NCBI GenBank assembly: GCA_024362935.1
Contig: JANCRA010000010.1
Span: 13,508,501-13,572,500, forward strand
Reading direction: 5' to 3'
DNA: 64,000 bases
Source: Setophaga petechia
Taxonomy: Eukaryota; Chordata; Aves; Passeriformes; Parulidae
This document shows, one piece after another, positions 13,281 through 62,799 of this stretch (position 1 is its first letter; every line of letters begins with the position of its first letter). The notes below the pieces were generated by a model, which was given only the letters and a program-made list of their open reading frames with translations, did no database searches and had not been told where the DNA came from. A program made the translations under genes and the position numbers.

Positions 13281-16200
13281 CTTCATTATTAGAAGAATTT
13301 TTCACCTTCACCAGCAACTTGGAATGCTGTGAGATAGTGCCACTGTAAAGCAATGTTTTTAGCATAGAAAGGGGTTCTTTTTGAGTCTGTGGTATTTTTC
13401 TGAATTTCTCCAGTATTTCTGTTATTAATTTAGTTTATTTTGATGATTTTAGATTTTCATACTGTTGTGATGTTTTCTTGAAGACTTCCTCTGTTTATGA
13501 CCCATAAAGTTATGTGGGCTTTAATATGACGTTCTTGGTTGGGATAGTCCTTTTTGCATTGCATTGTTGTCACTCCTTTAAAATACTGTCTGTGTCACCT
13601 GCTCGGCACACTGTGTGTGCAGACCATCAGGTGCTGCCAGGTCCCTTCTTGTCAGTGTGGGGTGCAGGCAAAGTTCCCTGGCATGTGCCTGCCGCCTCTG
13701 TATAAACATACCTCAGAATAATTTGGTCTGCCATGGATCACTGCTACTCTGTAATTTGCTTCGCTTTCTAATACAGCATTTTTATGGAATTATCCTTATT
13801 AATGACTCTTCAACTAATTTACAATCAATAGAAATTAAACTTTACAGTAAGGTTCTGTGATGCAAATTGGATGTTTTAAGAAAGTCCAAACAAACCCTTG
13901 TTTGGATCTTTACTTCTGGAGCCTATTGAATTGTCAAGGATGTGATTGAATAGTCCAGGAGAAGGTATTTCTGGAGGCAAAGTCTTACCTGCCGTTTTTT
14001 AATCTCTTACTAAATTTCTCTTCTATTTTTTATCATAGGATCTGAAATCTTTAATGATTTCAAAAGAAAAACAGGATTTTGTTTTGGTTTGCATAATATC
14101 TTGACTGCCGAAGCAGCAGCAAAGTTTTGAGGTTATTCTTTTTGCTTTTCAAAGTAATTTCTGCAGTCTTGGGTCAGTTGCTAAGAGTACTTGACTATGC
14201 ATTTTGTAATTTCTCTGCTTGGTTTAATTTCTGTCAGTTCTCTCTCATTATTTGTAGTCCCTTAAGGTGTAGTTCACAGAGGAGTTTAACTAAAATTGAT
14301 GTTTTCTTCATGAGATAAAATGATGGAATTATGTGGATGGATATTGTGAAAATTGCCTTAAAATGGCTTAAACCTAGTTTAATTTTTTTATTAAATTTAC
14401 TTACTTTCCATTTGTTTCCAAATTTTATCAAAATCAGTTTAACCTGCTTGTACCTCAGTTTTAATAATGGCTTACATAGCCTTCACTGAACAACTTTATC
14501 ATGCTGACATTGGCTAAGTGGGTGTATGCATAAACATGTGTTGAGGTAGTGTGTAGTGCTTTCACAGACCACTTCAAGAATAATGGGAATTGTTAATATG
14601 ATTTCATATCTTGTAGGGAACAACTTGACTGATGCATAGGCCCATGGATACTAAAAGCAATTTTAATCATCCATATTCTAAAAGCAGTAGTCTTGCTATT
14701 CCCTGATCTTTGACTCCAGCTCTTGTGAGTGTGATGAGCAGGAACAGCTCTCACTAGGTTCTTGCTTTTTGACATTTTACAATTTTAAAATGCTGTTATT
14801 CTTGTTCTAAGAGCTTGTCAGTGTTTTTTCAAGGTTTTCTAGATCCCAGAGAGCAAAATGAACTCTGAACCAAATATGTACACATAAGCCTTTCTTTTTG
14901 CATATGGTTGGATACCTATAAACCAGGGGACAGTTTTGAGAAAGGCCTAAGACAAATAAATCTTTAACCATTGTGCTATACTTGTCAATAATTTGGTTAT
15001 CGTGGTGTACATAGCTAGTAATGAATTCCAGTGTTGCCTGTTACTTTGATCCTTCCTGTTGTAGACCAGGACTGAGTTCTCCCAGACCCTGTGGGATAGA
15101 ATTGCTGTCTTGCTTTGTCAGCCCACTAGCAGATGATGTATGGATCTAATGATAATAGTGAATACTTATATCAATATTTCATTCTTTGAAACTGGCACAG
15201 TTGTTTCCTTGCTGCTTAGTGAACCCAGCTTGTTTTCAGAGCAGAGCTAAGCATTCCTATTGGTAGATTGAGGCACAATTCAAATACTTTTAGCAATCTG
15301 TTTCACTGTCAGTTGGAGCTAAATGATCTAAGGCTTTATCTGCTCTACCCGTGTCTGTGTAGATGTCCTTATAGAACAACATGTCTGAAATCCAGGGAAT
15401 TTGATGCATTTTTTTGACCTAACTGTAAATACAGAAAACCTTGATCTGTTTCTGTTTGCTCTAAAGGTGCTTTCCCTTCTGTTAAGGATCTGACCTTGAC
15501 ATGAGGTTTGTGCATGTACAGGGAGTGCTTGATTGGACTCAGGCGGACTGTGCACATATTTGAGTGGCACTGGCTGATGAGAGGACTATTTCAGCATGGT
15601 AATGGAAGCTGTTCCTGTTTACATTAGGTGTCCCATAGATTTTGATTATTCTGAAATTTCCAGGGGAAAAGATGAATGACAAAGATCTAAGATGCTAACA
15701 CTTGTTATACTGCTTCACATGCCAAGTGATTTGCCACTGGTGCAGATGACAGTGTAAGTATGAACTGATCAGACCTTGCTCTTTCTGTCCCAAATGATGC
15801 TGGCTGAGAGGATGCCAAAGAAGGCTGCATGGCAGAGCTGCTATTACCAGTTTTCCACAGCTCTGGACTGGCCTGTGGCAGTATGAGGTGCAGGAGAAGA
15901 AAGTGCTTTGAATTTGATATGACTGGTAGTGGCATGGGAGCTTAAAAAATCTGCAACACATTATACACAGAGCTCATCCTATGTAGGTGACTTAAAGGCC
16001 CATTGCTGAGCATAGAGATGATGGTGGTTATTGCTCAGACACTGGTAATTCTGGGTTGTCATAAGTCTGGAATCTGTTTCCAGTTTGGGACTTCTATAAC
16101 TGGAGATGTTGGGAAGCGTGGGGAGAGGTAAAGGAAGCACTTGTCTGTCCTTTACTATCTGCAAACAAGAAGTGGTTGCTGTCATTGCACATAGAGGTGA

Positions 16201-16603
16201 TTTCCCTGTTCTCCCTGCCCTGGCTCACATGTTGAAGTTCTGCATAATCAGAAAAAGCTTTTGTCGGTTTGTCCATGATATGGTTGTACCAGTGTTGCCT
16301 TTTTATCTTTTTTGGCCATGCATAAGACACTGGATGCACAATGGTAAAGTATTTCAGGCTCTCTGTGGCCACAGACTCACAGATGTGCACTGACCCTGCT
16401 GAGGAACAGCATGAATCTCTGTCCTCCCCCTGCTTGGTAACTGCTTTGCCCTTGAATCTGTGACCGTGGGAGGGTGCAAGGGACACGTTCTGTCCCCCCT
16501 GACATTGTACAGCATCACCTGAGCAGCACCAAAGGGTGATGGAGTCTGAATTTAGGTAGCACGTGCAATCTGTGAGGCTGTACCTGGGGTTTTTTCTCTG
16601 CAG

Positions 16604-16741
16604 ATGAATTTTTCAAGACCCTCACAAATACTCTGTAGAGTCTGTCAGCAGATGTTGCACACCATGGGTGCCCAGAGGTGTCTGTATGACTGGGACATGA
16701 GTGAAGACAGGTACAACCACATCTTGAAGGAGGAAGCTCTG
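16604..16741 (+). other. Candidate exon (5'-UTR or alternative N-terminus)
   Basis: A strong pyrimidine tract and CAG (ending 16,603) is followed by a segment that opens with ATG, stays open for 46 codons in one frame only, and ends at a good donor, CTG|GTGAGC. The encoded peptide starts MNFSRPSQIL and has a CRVC pair at codons 11-14. Codon use looks protein-like but I recognise no family. If unspliced, the frame stops at 16,766-16,768. A second, weaker donor at 16,711 (CAG|GTACAA) would leave phase 2 and join in frame to the SETD5 exon at 24,024. It may be a SETD5 5'-UTR exon with an upstream ORF, an alternative first coding exon, or chance. Confidence 0.35.
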
Positions 16742-19190
16742 GTGAGCTCTTTGACTCACCATGCTTGATTGTCCCTGTTAGTACAGACTTTTAACACCAC
16801 AAGTAATAAAGTGAGTTTCCAGCAGTAAATTTTCTGCATCTGTACATGGATGGCACTGGCTGTGGAAGTGAGCCAATGCAGCGCTGCAGCCACTGCATCC
16901 TAAACAGTGTTCTGAAAATTCAATTCACTGTTACAGCAGCAGGTGTTGCTTAACCTTCGCTTGGCCAGCTTAGATTTATTACAGTCCTTTCTGTCAATAC
17001 AGGATGTTACCTGAAATAACTGAATAGCATATATTCACAGTGTAGCCAAGGCAGCCACTCACAGTGGCTCAGTCCCTTGGCATGTGACCTGTGCTGAGAG
17101 AGAACTGGGGATCCCAGCTGGGCTGGCTGTGTGGGTGGATGCTCATCTGGGCTGTTCTGATGATGTTGGGGAAGACCAAGTATCTTTATACCAGTATGAC
17201 TGGTTAAGGGAGGCTGGTGTGTAGGTGCCAAATGTGGGGGAAAAATATCTTTAAATGCTGCACTTTCAAAACCAGCTAAATATTATCGATCTGTTAGGCC
17301 ATCAAAATTCCCATTTCCATTTGATTTCAAGAAGAATTGTGTAAGGCAGACAGATTTGTGCTATGGTCTGAAGCTCGTTAGATTTTAATTAAGACTTTAA
17401 ATTTAGTAAAACTTCTTCCAGTGGCAGCAGAGAGAACTGGGTGTGACTTCTGTTTTTTTTCTCCTTCAGCTGTGTTTTTGGGGTAGAGGTAGGAAGGACA
17501 TTAGAGATTGAATATACAGGAAATTGGCCAGTTTGGTAGGTAAACATGTAGATCTCAACCCCAGAGTTTTCTGTCAGGCTGATGTTTTGCATGTTAGCAG
17601 GCCAGGTGTCATGGAGTCCAGACTGTAATGTAAGCCTGAAGGTGATGTGGTCTTGGACAGTACTTGAAGTTGGTCTCAGCAATTCGCTTTGAATTGTCAC
17701 ATTGTCACAATTGAAAGTACACATAAAATAGCAGCGCCAAACAGTAAAATCTGAACATGGGTGATAGTTGGGCAAATATTGTTGGGTCAACATAAAAGTG
17801 AACTGGAATTTGCCTTGTTTAACCTTTCAGTTTGCCATTTCATGTTTCTCCAGTAATCTTCCTAAAAATGGGAATTCAGACCATGTCAGTGCAGCGGCAT
17901 TTGTACAGTACTGATAGAAAGAGGGTTTTCTATGAGAAGTGGGTGAAAACTTGTCCCAGTTACTCCTGGACTGCCCAGGTATCCTGTGACTCTCTAGTCC
18001 AGAAGCTGCACCTGAAATCCTCCAGTTCTGCTGAGTCACAGGCAGGCGGGAGGCTGGAATTCATCCTGAACTGTCAGGCTGCTGCCAGCTGGGTACAGTC
18101 ATTGGCAAAGGCATGAGATCAATAGAGGGGAAAACATCTAAACAAGTATTTAGAAAGATTACTGGGTATGGGGAGAGGAAGAATTTTCCATGTTCCTTAA
18201 AGGGAAGGATGCTTCAGACACTGAGAAACTTGTCTTATTGCTTTTAACCTTGTGCTAAAGTGTTACCTGACTCGGTTAAAGCAGGGATTGATGGTCTGTA
18301 GCTTTTAGCTGTATTTTAGGAGCAGTTTGTCTCATCTTGTGGCAGTGTAGAAATCACAACTCTTGTCACAAACACAAGAAAGGGTAAATAAGACACTTCT
18401 GGAAAGTCCTTTTATTTTTCTTTTTTTTTCCAGAAAACACACTCAAGGACACTGGGCTGTCTTGGGTTGGAACTGCTTGTGAGCTTAGTCCTGCCTGTTT
18501 CCTTTTTCATCTCCCACCTCCCTGTGAGACCATTGCTTTGGGGCATAATAGGGAATTGCCATAGACCACTTAGAAATCTTTATGAGCGACTTCTGTAATT
18601 CACTGTATGCCTGTCATACTCTCTGAAAGATTTTCCATAGGGATATATGCTGAAGAAGGAAAGTATTTCCTTGTGCCAAGAGAAGTGGCCTGCCTTTTAA
18701 GACAGGAAAAGGCAACATAGCATGTAGGATTTAAACTTTCTGACTCTCACTCTTCATTTGCCCTTATAGTGAGTGCGTGTTTTTGTCTTTCTGGGGGTTT
18801 TGTGTATTAAACAATGGCTGGACTGTGGTGTCCAAAGGCAGTTCCCTGTGAGAAACTCACTACCCACAGGAAAAGCTGGCTCACGGCCTCTCTGTAGCCC
18901 AGGAGGGTTTGCTGGCAGAGCCCCGAGATGCCGGGGAGCATGTGACAGCAGGCTGGCTTGTCTGCGCTGCCGGAGCCAGGGAAAGGCAGTGGAAAGTATT
19001 CAAGGCTGCCCTTAAAGTTTAACGTGCAGAGAGGTTGGTTATCACCATTTTTCTTTGGTTTTTGGTGCTACCTTTGCTGCGTGCAGAAATGCAGCTTCTC
19101 TTTGTGTTGTGGGGGGTTCTCTCGAGCTGTGTAGAATAATAGCTCCTTTATGCTCATTTGTGTTACTGAGGCTATTTACATAACGAGGAG
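16742..19190. other. Noncoding stretch
   Basis: Ordinary intron-like or flanking sequence. I see no exon chain, RNA gene or repeat that I can name. Confidence 0.6.
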
Positions 19191-19193
19191 CTG

Positions 19194-19525
19194 ATCCCAT
19201 TTCACCTCCGGCCGCCATCCGACCCGAGGAAGTCCGCGTTTATCGGCGATTTGTCTCGCGGCCGTACAAAGCGCTGTGGTCAGCAGGGAAGGTGGAGCCC
19301 GGGCTTCCCCTCACGGCCGGCGGCTGCGCCCCGGTGCCGCCGTGACTCACCCGGCTCCCCGCGCACAGCCAATGGTCCCGCCGCATTCCCCGGGCGTCTG
19401 ACGTGGCTCTGCCGCGGGGAGGTGTCAGGGCCAGCCGAGGCCCGCTGTGTCAGGGCTCCGTGAGCCGCCGCCGCACAGTCCGGGATGGGCCTCGTGGCCC
19501 TGGGGAGCCGTCGGTGCTGTGGGAA
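19194..19525 (+). promoter_or_regulatory. CpG island, probable SETD5 promoter
   Basis: A sharp rise in G+C and CpG, including GGCCGCCATC, CGCGGCCG and GCCGCCGCCGC, stands out from the flanking introns. It contains a YY1-type GCCGCCATC (19,211-19,219), an AP-1 consensus TGACTCA (19,343-19,349), a CCAAT box (19,369-19,373) and a TGACGT half-site (19,399-19,404), and has no TATA box. A possible first-exon donor (GTGAGC) sits at 19,460. It lies about 0.6-0.9 kb upstream of the first coding exon and points into SETD5. Whether it is the main or an alternative promoter cannot be told from sequence. Confidence 0.55.
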
Positions 19526-20053
19526 CGGCTGCTCTGCCGCTTACACTCACCTATGCTGTAGGCCTTGCAAATGCACCTACAAACTGATCTCCAGGGAGAG
19601 GTCTCAGCTCGGTCCACCCTGGCATTGTCTAGTTGTCCACAGAGATGGGATTTTGCCTGCAGCTTGTTTGGGAAAAGAGTTAGGAAATGCTGATGGAGGG
19701 CTGTGGGTGATAGGTGACAGCTGCTGCTTATATGCAGAAGGAGCTAATAGATTACTTATCTGATAATTAGTCCTAAGTTTATTTGGGGGAGGAGGGAACT
19801 GTCATTATCAGCTTTAAAGCAAAGCAGCTCATTGCATATCAGTCCAACACTAAAAAACCCCCAACCTCCCCACCAAACTTCTGCCATCTACCTCTTCCCT
19901 GGCCCTACATATGAAAATGAAGTAAAAATGATGTGGCATGTCACTGATGGAAATCTATTTCTGCTTTTCTTTGCTATGAAAGCCTTCTTTAGAGGCATAC
20001 AGGGAGACCTCACCCCATAACAGAGATGCAATGCTTTGTTTCTACCCCGGTAG
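19526..20053 (+). other. Probable short 5'-UTR intron
   Basis: Between the CpG island and the acceptor at about 20,053 (TCTACCCCGGTAG) the base composition returns to AT-rich. No coding signal is visible. If transcription starts in the island this is the first SETD5 intron. Confidence 0.4.
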
Positions 20054-20157
20054 GTTTCCCCATGTCCGTGACGTGTTGGCCGAGGCTCTGCGGCTCCTCT
20101 CCGCCCTCGGAGCGGCCAGTCGCTGCCCTCTGGACTCCGTGATCCCCGACGGGCGTC
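20054..20157 (+). other. SETD5: SETD5 5'-UTR part of first coding exon
   Basis: A CpG-rich segment follows a pyrimidine-rich stretch ending in TAG at 20,051-20,053. It carries an upstream ATG (20,062) in the same frame as the main start, closed by TGA at 20,140-20,142. This in-frame stop supports the ATG at 20,158 as the true start for transcripts containing this exon. The acceptor position is a best guess. Confidence 0.5.
20062..20142 (+). promoter_or_regulatory. uORF of 26 codons upstream of SETD5 start
   Basis: ATG at 20,062 (context CCCCATGT, poor at -3 and +4) opens 26 codons and stops with TGA 15 nt before the SETD5 ATG. It is in the same frame as the main coding sequence. Such a short uORF with a short spacer usually lowers translation of the main frame or makes it depend on leaky scanning; that effect is inferred here. 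Confidence 0.45.
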
Positions 20158-58152
<37,995 letters not shown>

Positions 58153-58416
58153 GGCTGCCTGGACTTCAGGAGGACAAAACTGCCCATAGCTCCTTCCAGT
58201 CACCCCTGGAAGTGGCTCCTGGGCTGGTGTTGAAAGCTTGCACCTGATGCTGGGGTGCCAGGGGTTGGAGGCTGAGGTCAAAAATGCACGGGTGAGATTT
58301 GTGAGCAGTATTGGCCTCTGGCCTGGTAGGAGAACACAGATTTCTCTGAGGCAGAGACTGTAGCAAAGCAGTTCCCTGACGTGGGTACATTGCAAAAACA
58401 AAAAGAAACAAACAGG

Positions 58417-58446
58417 AAAAAAAAAAAAAAAGAAAAAAAAAAGAAA
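58417..58446. repeat. A-rich tract in SETD5 3' UTR
   Basis: Fifteen As, one G, ten As, one G, then AAAA. It could cause internal oligo-dT priming in cDNA and imitate a transcript end. Confidence 0.9.
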
Positions 58447-59806
58447 ATGGTTCAAGTGCAATGACTGTGGCACAGCCTCTGTCTCTGGTCCGTGCCCATG
58501 GCCACAGTCACACATGCAGCACGGACACAGTTCTGAATTCAAAAGCAGTTTAAAGGAAACGTTGGGGGAAGTTAACTCCAATCTCTTTATAGGTCAGGTT
58601 CTCAGTGCGTTCTGGGGAGGGCTTTAATCCGTTACGATCATTCCAGTCACAAGCAGACGAGCGCACACGGCTGCCTTTGGCCTTGGGTCGCCACTGCCGC
58701 CATCGGAGCTTTTCCAGGATGGGAGAGTCTCCGCAAATGCAAACAGCACGGGAGGGGTTGGAGCGTGTGCCTGTGGCTGCAGAGGATCCGGGGTGCGCTG
58801 TCCTGTACTGCTTCATTGCAGGTCTGTGGTGAACGAGTGTTTTTGAGGTCGTTTAAGGAATCTGTGAACAGGAGCACGGCTGGGGCCCTGCTGCCGCGCC
58901 GGGGCTCTCTGGCTGCTGGTGCGCAGCGCACAGGGGATGGCCGGGGGCCTGAGCAGTCAAATGATGCTGCGGCACACGGGGGGCTGCAAGGGGCAGTGGT
59001 GGGGCGGAGGGTGGGCACCCCGGTCTGTGCTGAGCCAGAGGCTCTCCAGGCAGTGCCATGTGGGGTCTTTCCCAGCCACTGTCACCCGCCAAGCGTGGCA
59101 GGAGGGCCAGCCCAGACACGGTGCGCTGTGTGTTCAATTCCATACGATTGCCAGCTTCTTTCTCACTTGTTTACTGTAATATCGGGCGTGTTTTTATTTA
59201 TCTAATTTTATATTCAGTTATAACCATAGTAGGTTAGCTAATATATGACAGGTGTCATCCCTGGTGCTGCAGTGAAACTTCTCCTTTCTCTTGGATAACA
59301 TAATGCTGTGAGTCTGTCTCCCCTCTCCTTGCAGATGCACAGTCTTCTTCCTCTTTTTTTAGGACTGTTACAGATTTCTCTAATTCACAATTGAAATCAG
59401 GTGTTTGTTCAGCCTAGGGGAGACTTTTAAAATATTGAAACAAAGAGTAGCTTTCTCACACTGTCTGGCTGTGAGCGTGTTGGGATGGAACTTGTCACCC
59501 CGGAGTTGGGTGTCTGTATACTGTATAACATAGGTGTAAACTTCACTTGGCTTAGCCCTGGAGGTGCAGCCTCCCCTTTCGTGCTCTGAGCAGCACGGGG
59601 CAGACGGGCTCTGCCCTGCCAGGCAGCGGGAGGGGGCCAGGGGGGCCCTGCCCAGAGGCTCCAGCACCTTCGGGCGCAGCAGGGGGCAGGAGGGAGGGAC
59701 CCTGGAAAGCTCTAGGAAAGGTGGGGGCTGTAGCTTCTTACTCTAGTGGAGTTTTTACACCATGCTGTAACATTTGAACTTTCACAAGAGATGTAATAAT
59801 TTTGAT

Positions 59807-59812
59807 AATAAA
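59807..59812 (+). promoter_or_regulatory. SETD5 polyadenylation signal AATAAA
   Basis: Canonical hexamer in TTTTGATAATAAAAATACTT, placed about 1.65 kb after the stop in an AT-rich setting. Cleavage is expected some 15-30 nt later, near 59,830. Confidence 0.75.
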
Positions 59813-59830
59813 AATACTTAACTTGAAAAC

Positions 59831-61608
59831 TGGTATTGCTGAATTTCTTACCACCTTGAGCACTGGTGCCCAGGACATAGGGCAAGAGGGTGAGGGCATA
59901 GAAGTCTCTCTTCCCTATCTCCTGCAGGGTAAGCAAATCCTTGCAGGAGCAGCCTTGCAGACCTCCCTGCTGCCTTCTGCCAGGTGAAGCTGGGAGCTGC
60001 TGTTCCTTAGGAAATTCCCTGAGCTTCTGGCTGAGGTCGTGAGATTTTTGGCTCTGCTGCTGCTGTTCTTCTTGCCCAAGTTCTTATGGGGAGGAGATGG
60101 ATTTGGAGGATGTCTCCTGCACCCACTGCACCTGCTTTAAAACCTGTTTTCTGGTTTCCAGGGTTTTCATACTGCTTGCCTTCTCCTTAGGAAGCCTGAC
60201 ATGGGCTGAGCCTGGCATGGGGCCTTCCAGGTGTGTTTGCAAGTGCTGGTTTGAGGTGCCCACAGCTTCTGGTCTTCAACTGCCCTCACTTGTGAGAACG
60301 TTCCCCCTGACACTGTGGGACAGCATCTGTCATGGTTCATGTCCCTTTGTGTCCCCCAGAAGGGTGGCTCCATATCCACTACTCCTTCCCTGAAAGCAGC
60401 TGTGGGTAGCACCAACCCTGCTCTTCTGCCATCTGCAGAGCTCACCTGGGCTGTGAGTGTGTCCCACATCGGGGGGCCAGACCTGGCCAAAGCTCTCTGC
60501 AAGTCCCAGAGCTCCCCATGTTGCCCTCACACAGCCTGGAATGCTCTCCCCACTCCTCTACCAGAGCATGCCATTAAACTGACTGGCCATGTAGTTTTTT
60601 CCAGCAAGACACTGGAATTTGGTGAATTTGAGGAGTTTTTTCATTAATTTCATGGATTTTCCTATCAGTCTGTGTCAGTCAGTGAGCTGACAGAGGACTC
60701 ATCGTGCACTGTGGACAGGCAGAAGGGACGAGTTCAAAGGCTCCTTGGGATGGATGGGATCCTGCTCCACCCCCTGCTTTGTCTGTGGGACAGACCCTTT
60801 CTCCAGGGACTCCCTCTGGCCAGAGCCCCTCCTTGTGTGCCAGCCCATGTGGGTGGAGGCTCTGCTCCACAGGCTGCAGGATGGGCTCCCCACCACAGCT
60901 CAAGACACTCACAGGGGCTTCTCTGGCCTCCCACCTCCTTTGGTGATGGCCAGGAGGAACCCATCCCAACCCTCCGCACAACACAGGGCTCCGAGCTTGT
61001 CTGGTTTGAATTATATTTTTCAATAAGGTTTTGTGAAACACTGTATCAAACTTTGTACTAAAATACAGATATATTACAGCTACTGTATTCCTTTCTCCAC
61101 TGATTTTCTTGGTTTGTTTTTCCAATTCATCTGGCAACAGCACTCTCAAGCTGGCAAGACCCGGGCGCTGCGAGTTCCTGTTGACCTCGTTCTGGGGGGC
61201 AGCTCTCAGAGGGACGTGGGCACCGCTGGGCTCATGGCTGGCGGAGGGCACTGGCAGGAGTGCTGGCACGCACTCCATCCCGGGTGGCTTTGGCTCCCAG
61301 ATGGTGTTTCGGCACAGCTCCATCCCCCACCGCCACCCCGCAGGGCCTTAGGGCACCACTTACCTGCTCCAGCCCGCCCCCGGTGCCTGCTGAGGCGCTG
61401 GGTCCCGCAGAGCCCTTCATTGCCGTCCCCCAGCAGCCTCCACGCTCCGTGGCCCCATCCCAGGACCGTGGTCCCACTCTGCTCCCTGCTCCCACTCGCC
61501 TGTTCCCTGGCCTTGCCCAGTGTCTCGGTCCAGCCCTGCCAGGGCTCCAACAAGCCCCTGGGGGCCCTGCCCTGGGCCCCGCAAGGAGCCCCGGCTGCTC
61601 GCACTGAG
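59831..61608. other. Spacer between convergent SETD5 and LHFPL4
   Basis: About 1.8 kb without a gene I can support. Long open frames on both strands reflect GC-rich composition. It contains a CR1 reverse-transcriptase fragment at 61.0 kb. Confidence 0.7.
61000..61105 (-). mobile_element. CR1 LINE reverse-transcriptase fragment (motif A region)
   Basis: On the - strand the translation reads AVIYLYFSTKFDTVFHKTLL, a worn copy of the CR1 RT palm motif (V-x-x-x-YLDFSKAFDTV-x-H). The catalytic Asp of YLDF is Tyr here, so it is dead. The element is short and embedded in an unrelated longer open frame (60,679-61,323). Confidence 0.75.
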
Positions 61609-62790
61609 ACACGGCCAGTGCTGAGGACTTTATTGCATTGCGAGGGCTGTGGTGACCCAAGCCCCTGTGGCCAGGGGAAGCCCACACACACACGCTGGTC
61701 TGGCCAGCAGAGCCACAGCCAAGCTGCAGCCACCCGTGCCGGGTGTCGGCTCTCGGGTGCTGTGTGCGGGCCTCGGAGGCCGCCGGCGCTGCCCGGGGCA
61801 GCAGCCACCGGCTCCCCGCACGCCATCACCGCGGGCCAGCGAGGTACAGCCAAGAGACCGGGTGGGTACAGGAGTGCTCAGGTACACCCGGCCGTGCCGT
61901 GCGGCAGGGAAAGCCTTGCTGTCACCAGTGGAGATAAAGCACCGTATGGGGATGGGGAGGGAAGGCGTTTGGCAACAGCCCGCGGCCGGCTCGGGGAGGG
62001 GTCTTGGCCAGGGGGGTCCTCCTGTGCTCGCCCGGGGGTTTTGCATGTTCAGCTGCTCCCACTTACCAGGGCTTACATTCAACGGCGGCGCGAGTCGGGT
62101 GTCCCACGGCCGGCAGCAGCGAGGGCCCTGTGGTCCCCGTGCTGAGGGGAGTGAGCAGCAGCCTGCAGCCCCAGCCACGCACCAGGAAACACCATGTCCT
62201 GGGCTGGACTCCCGGGGCGGGGGAAAAGGGGGCTCAAGTCACTTTACCCTGTTTAGAGAATATGAATTTACATGTAAAAGTAGGGGTTGGGCCCCATCTC
62301 GGCCACCGGGTCCCCTGGTTGTGGAGACAGGATCACGGAGCTGTACAAAATGGGAGTGGGGAGGGGTTCGGGACCCGGAGCAGCCGGCACGGGGCGTCAC
62401 TGGGTGCGTGTTCGGGTGGGAGGCAGCAGGTCAGGAGTCCTGGGGATGTAGAAATCTGTTAAAAACTCCAAGACTGTTTTTTCCTTGAAACAAAACCGCA
62501 GCTGGATTCTGTTCTTGAACAAAGCGGGTTTGAGGCATCCTCCCCCGGCGGCGGCCCGCAGGCAGCGGTGGGTACAGAGCTGGCAGGGTGCGTGGGATGG
62601 TGGTGCCGGCGTGGACATGGAGGTGGCCATGGATGCGGCGGGCGGCTGGCGCATCCCTGGCACGGGCACCGGGGCCCGGAGGGCGGCACGGGACGCTGTG
62701 TGGCCGCTGGCAGCAAATGAAGGGCAGGACAGGGAGGGAGCGCCCAGGCTGCCGGCCATGGGAAGAGGGTCCTGCTGCGGATGGTCGGCC
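61609..62790 (-). other. LHFPL4: LHFPL4 3' UTR (probable)
   Basis: GC- and CpG-rich sequence downstream of the LHFPL4 C-terminal exons, ending at the AATAAA on the - strand at 61,629-61,634. Long open frames (up to 370 codons on the + strand) cross it but are composition artefacts. The 5' boundary depends on which C-terminus is used. Confidence 0.55.
61629..61634 (-). promoter_or_regulatory. LHFPL4 polyadenylation signal AATAAA
   Basis: The - strand reads GCAATGCAATAAAGTCCTCA, a canonical hexamer with a GT/CT-rich downstream part. It is the only AATAAA on this strand at a plausible distance after the coding exons. Confidence 0.6.
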
Positions 62791-62799
62791 TTATATCCT
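62791..62799 (-). CDS. LHFPL4: LHFPL4 possible last coding codons (Arg-Ile-stop)
   Basis: On the - strand a good acceptor (TGTGCTTTCCCTGCAG) precedes AGG ATA TAA. Joined to the phase-0 end of exon 63,076-63,092 it would finish the protein as DFVGTARI. This is one of two possible C-termini; the other reads through the donor GTAAGC. Unproven. Confidence 0.4.
   Translation of the reverse strand, partial: RI

Larger units (their letters stand above)
1..16603. other. Noncoding upstream region, no proven gene
   Basis: No reading frame in this stretch shows a recognisable protein family or a chain of phase-compatible exons. The longer open frames (up to about 180 codons) are isolated and lack homology that I can recognise. 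Contents I can point to are a CR1 remnant near 7.6 kb, a three-copy 11 bp tandem at 9,087, a mildly CpG-rich patch at 10.8-12.0 kb and an AT-rich run near 13.2 kb. In mammals SETD5 has long 5'-UTR introns, so part of this may be transcribed; that is inference. Confidence 0.6.
58153..59830 (+). other. SETD5: SETD5 3' UTR
   Basis: About 1.7 kb from the stop codon to just past the AATAAA at 59,807. It includes an A-rich tract (58,417-58,442) and a GC-rich part at 58.8-59.1 kb, and becomes AT-rich towards the end. I see no competing polyadenylation signal of AATAAA type before the one at 59,807. Confidence 0.75.

Noticed and set aside
16094..16486. Overlapping + and - strand frames of 95 and 130 codons just upstream of the candidate exon
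   Set aside because: Both strands are open over the same stretch and neither has a recognisable domain or matching splice sites.
61033..62488. Long + strand frames of 279-370 codons and - strand frames up to 215 codons
   Set aside because: GC-rich 3' UTR and spacer sequence; no known domain, no start or splice context, and frames overlap in all phases.
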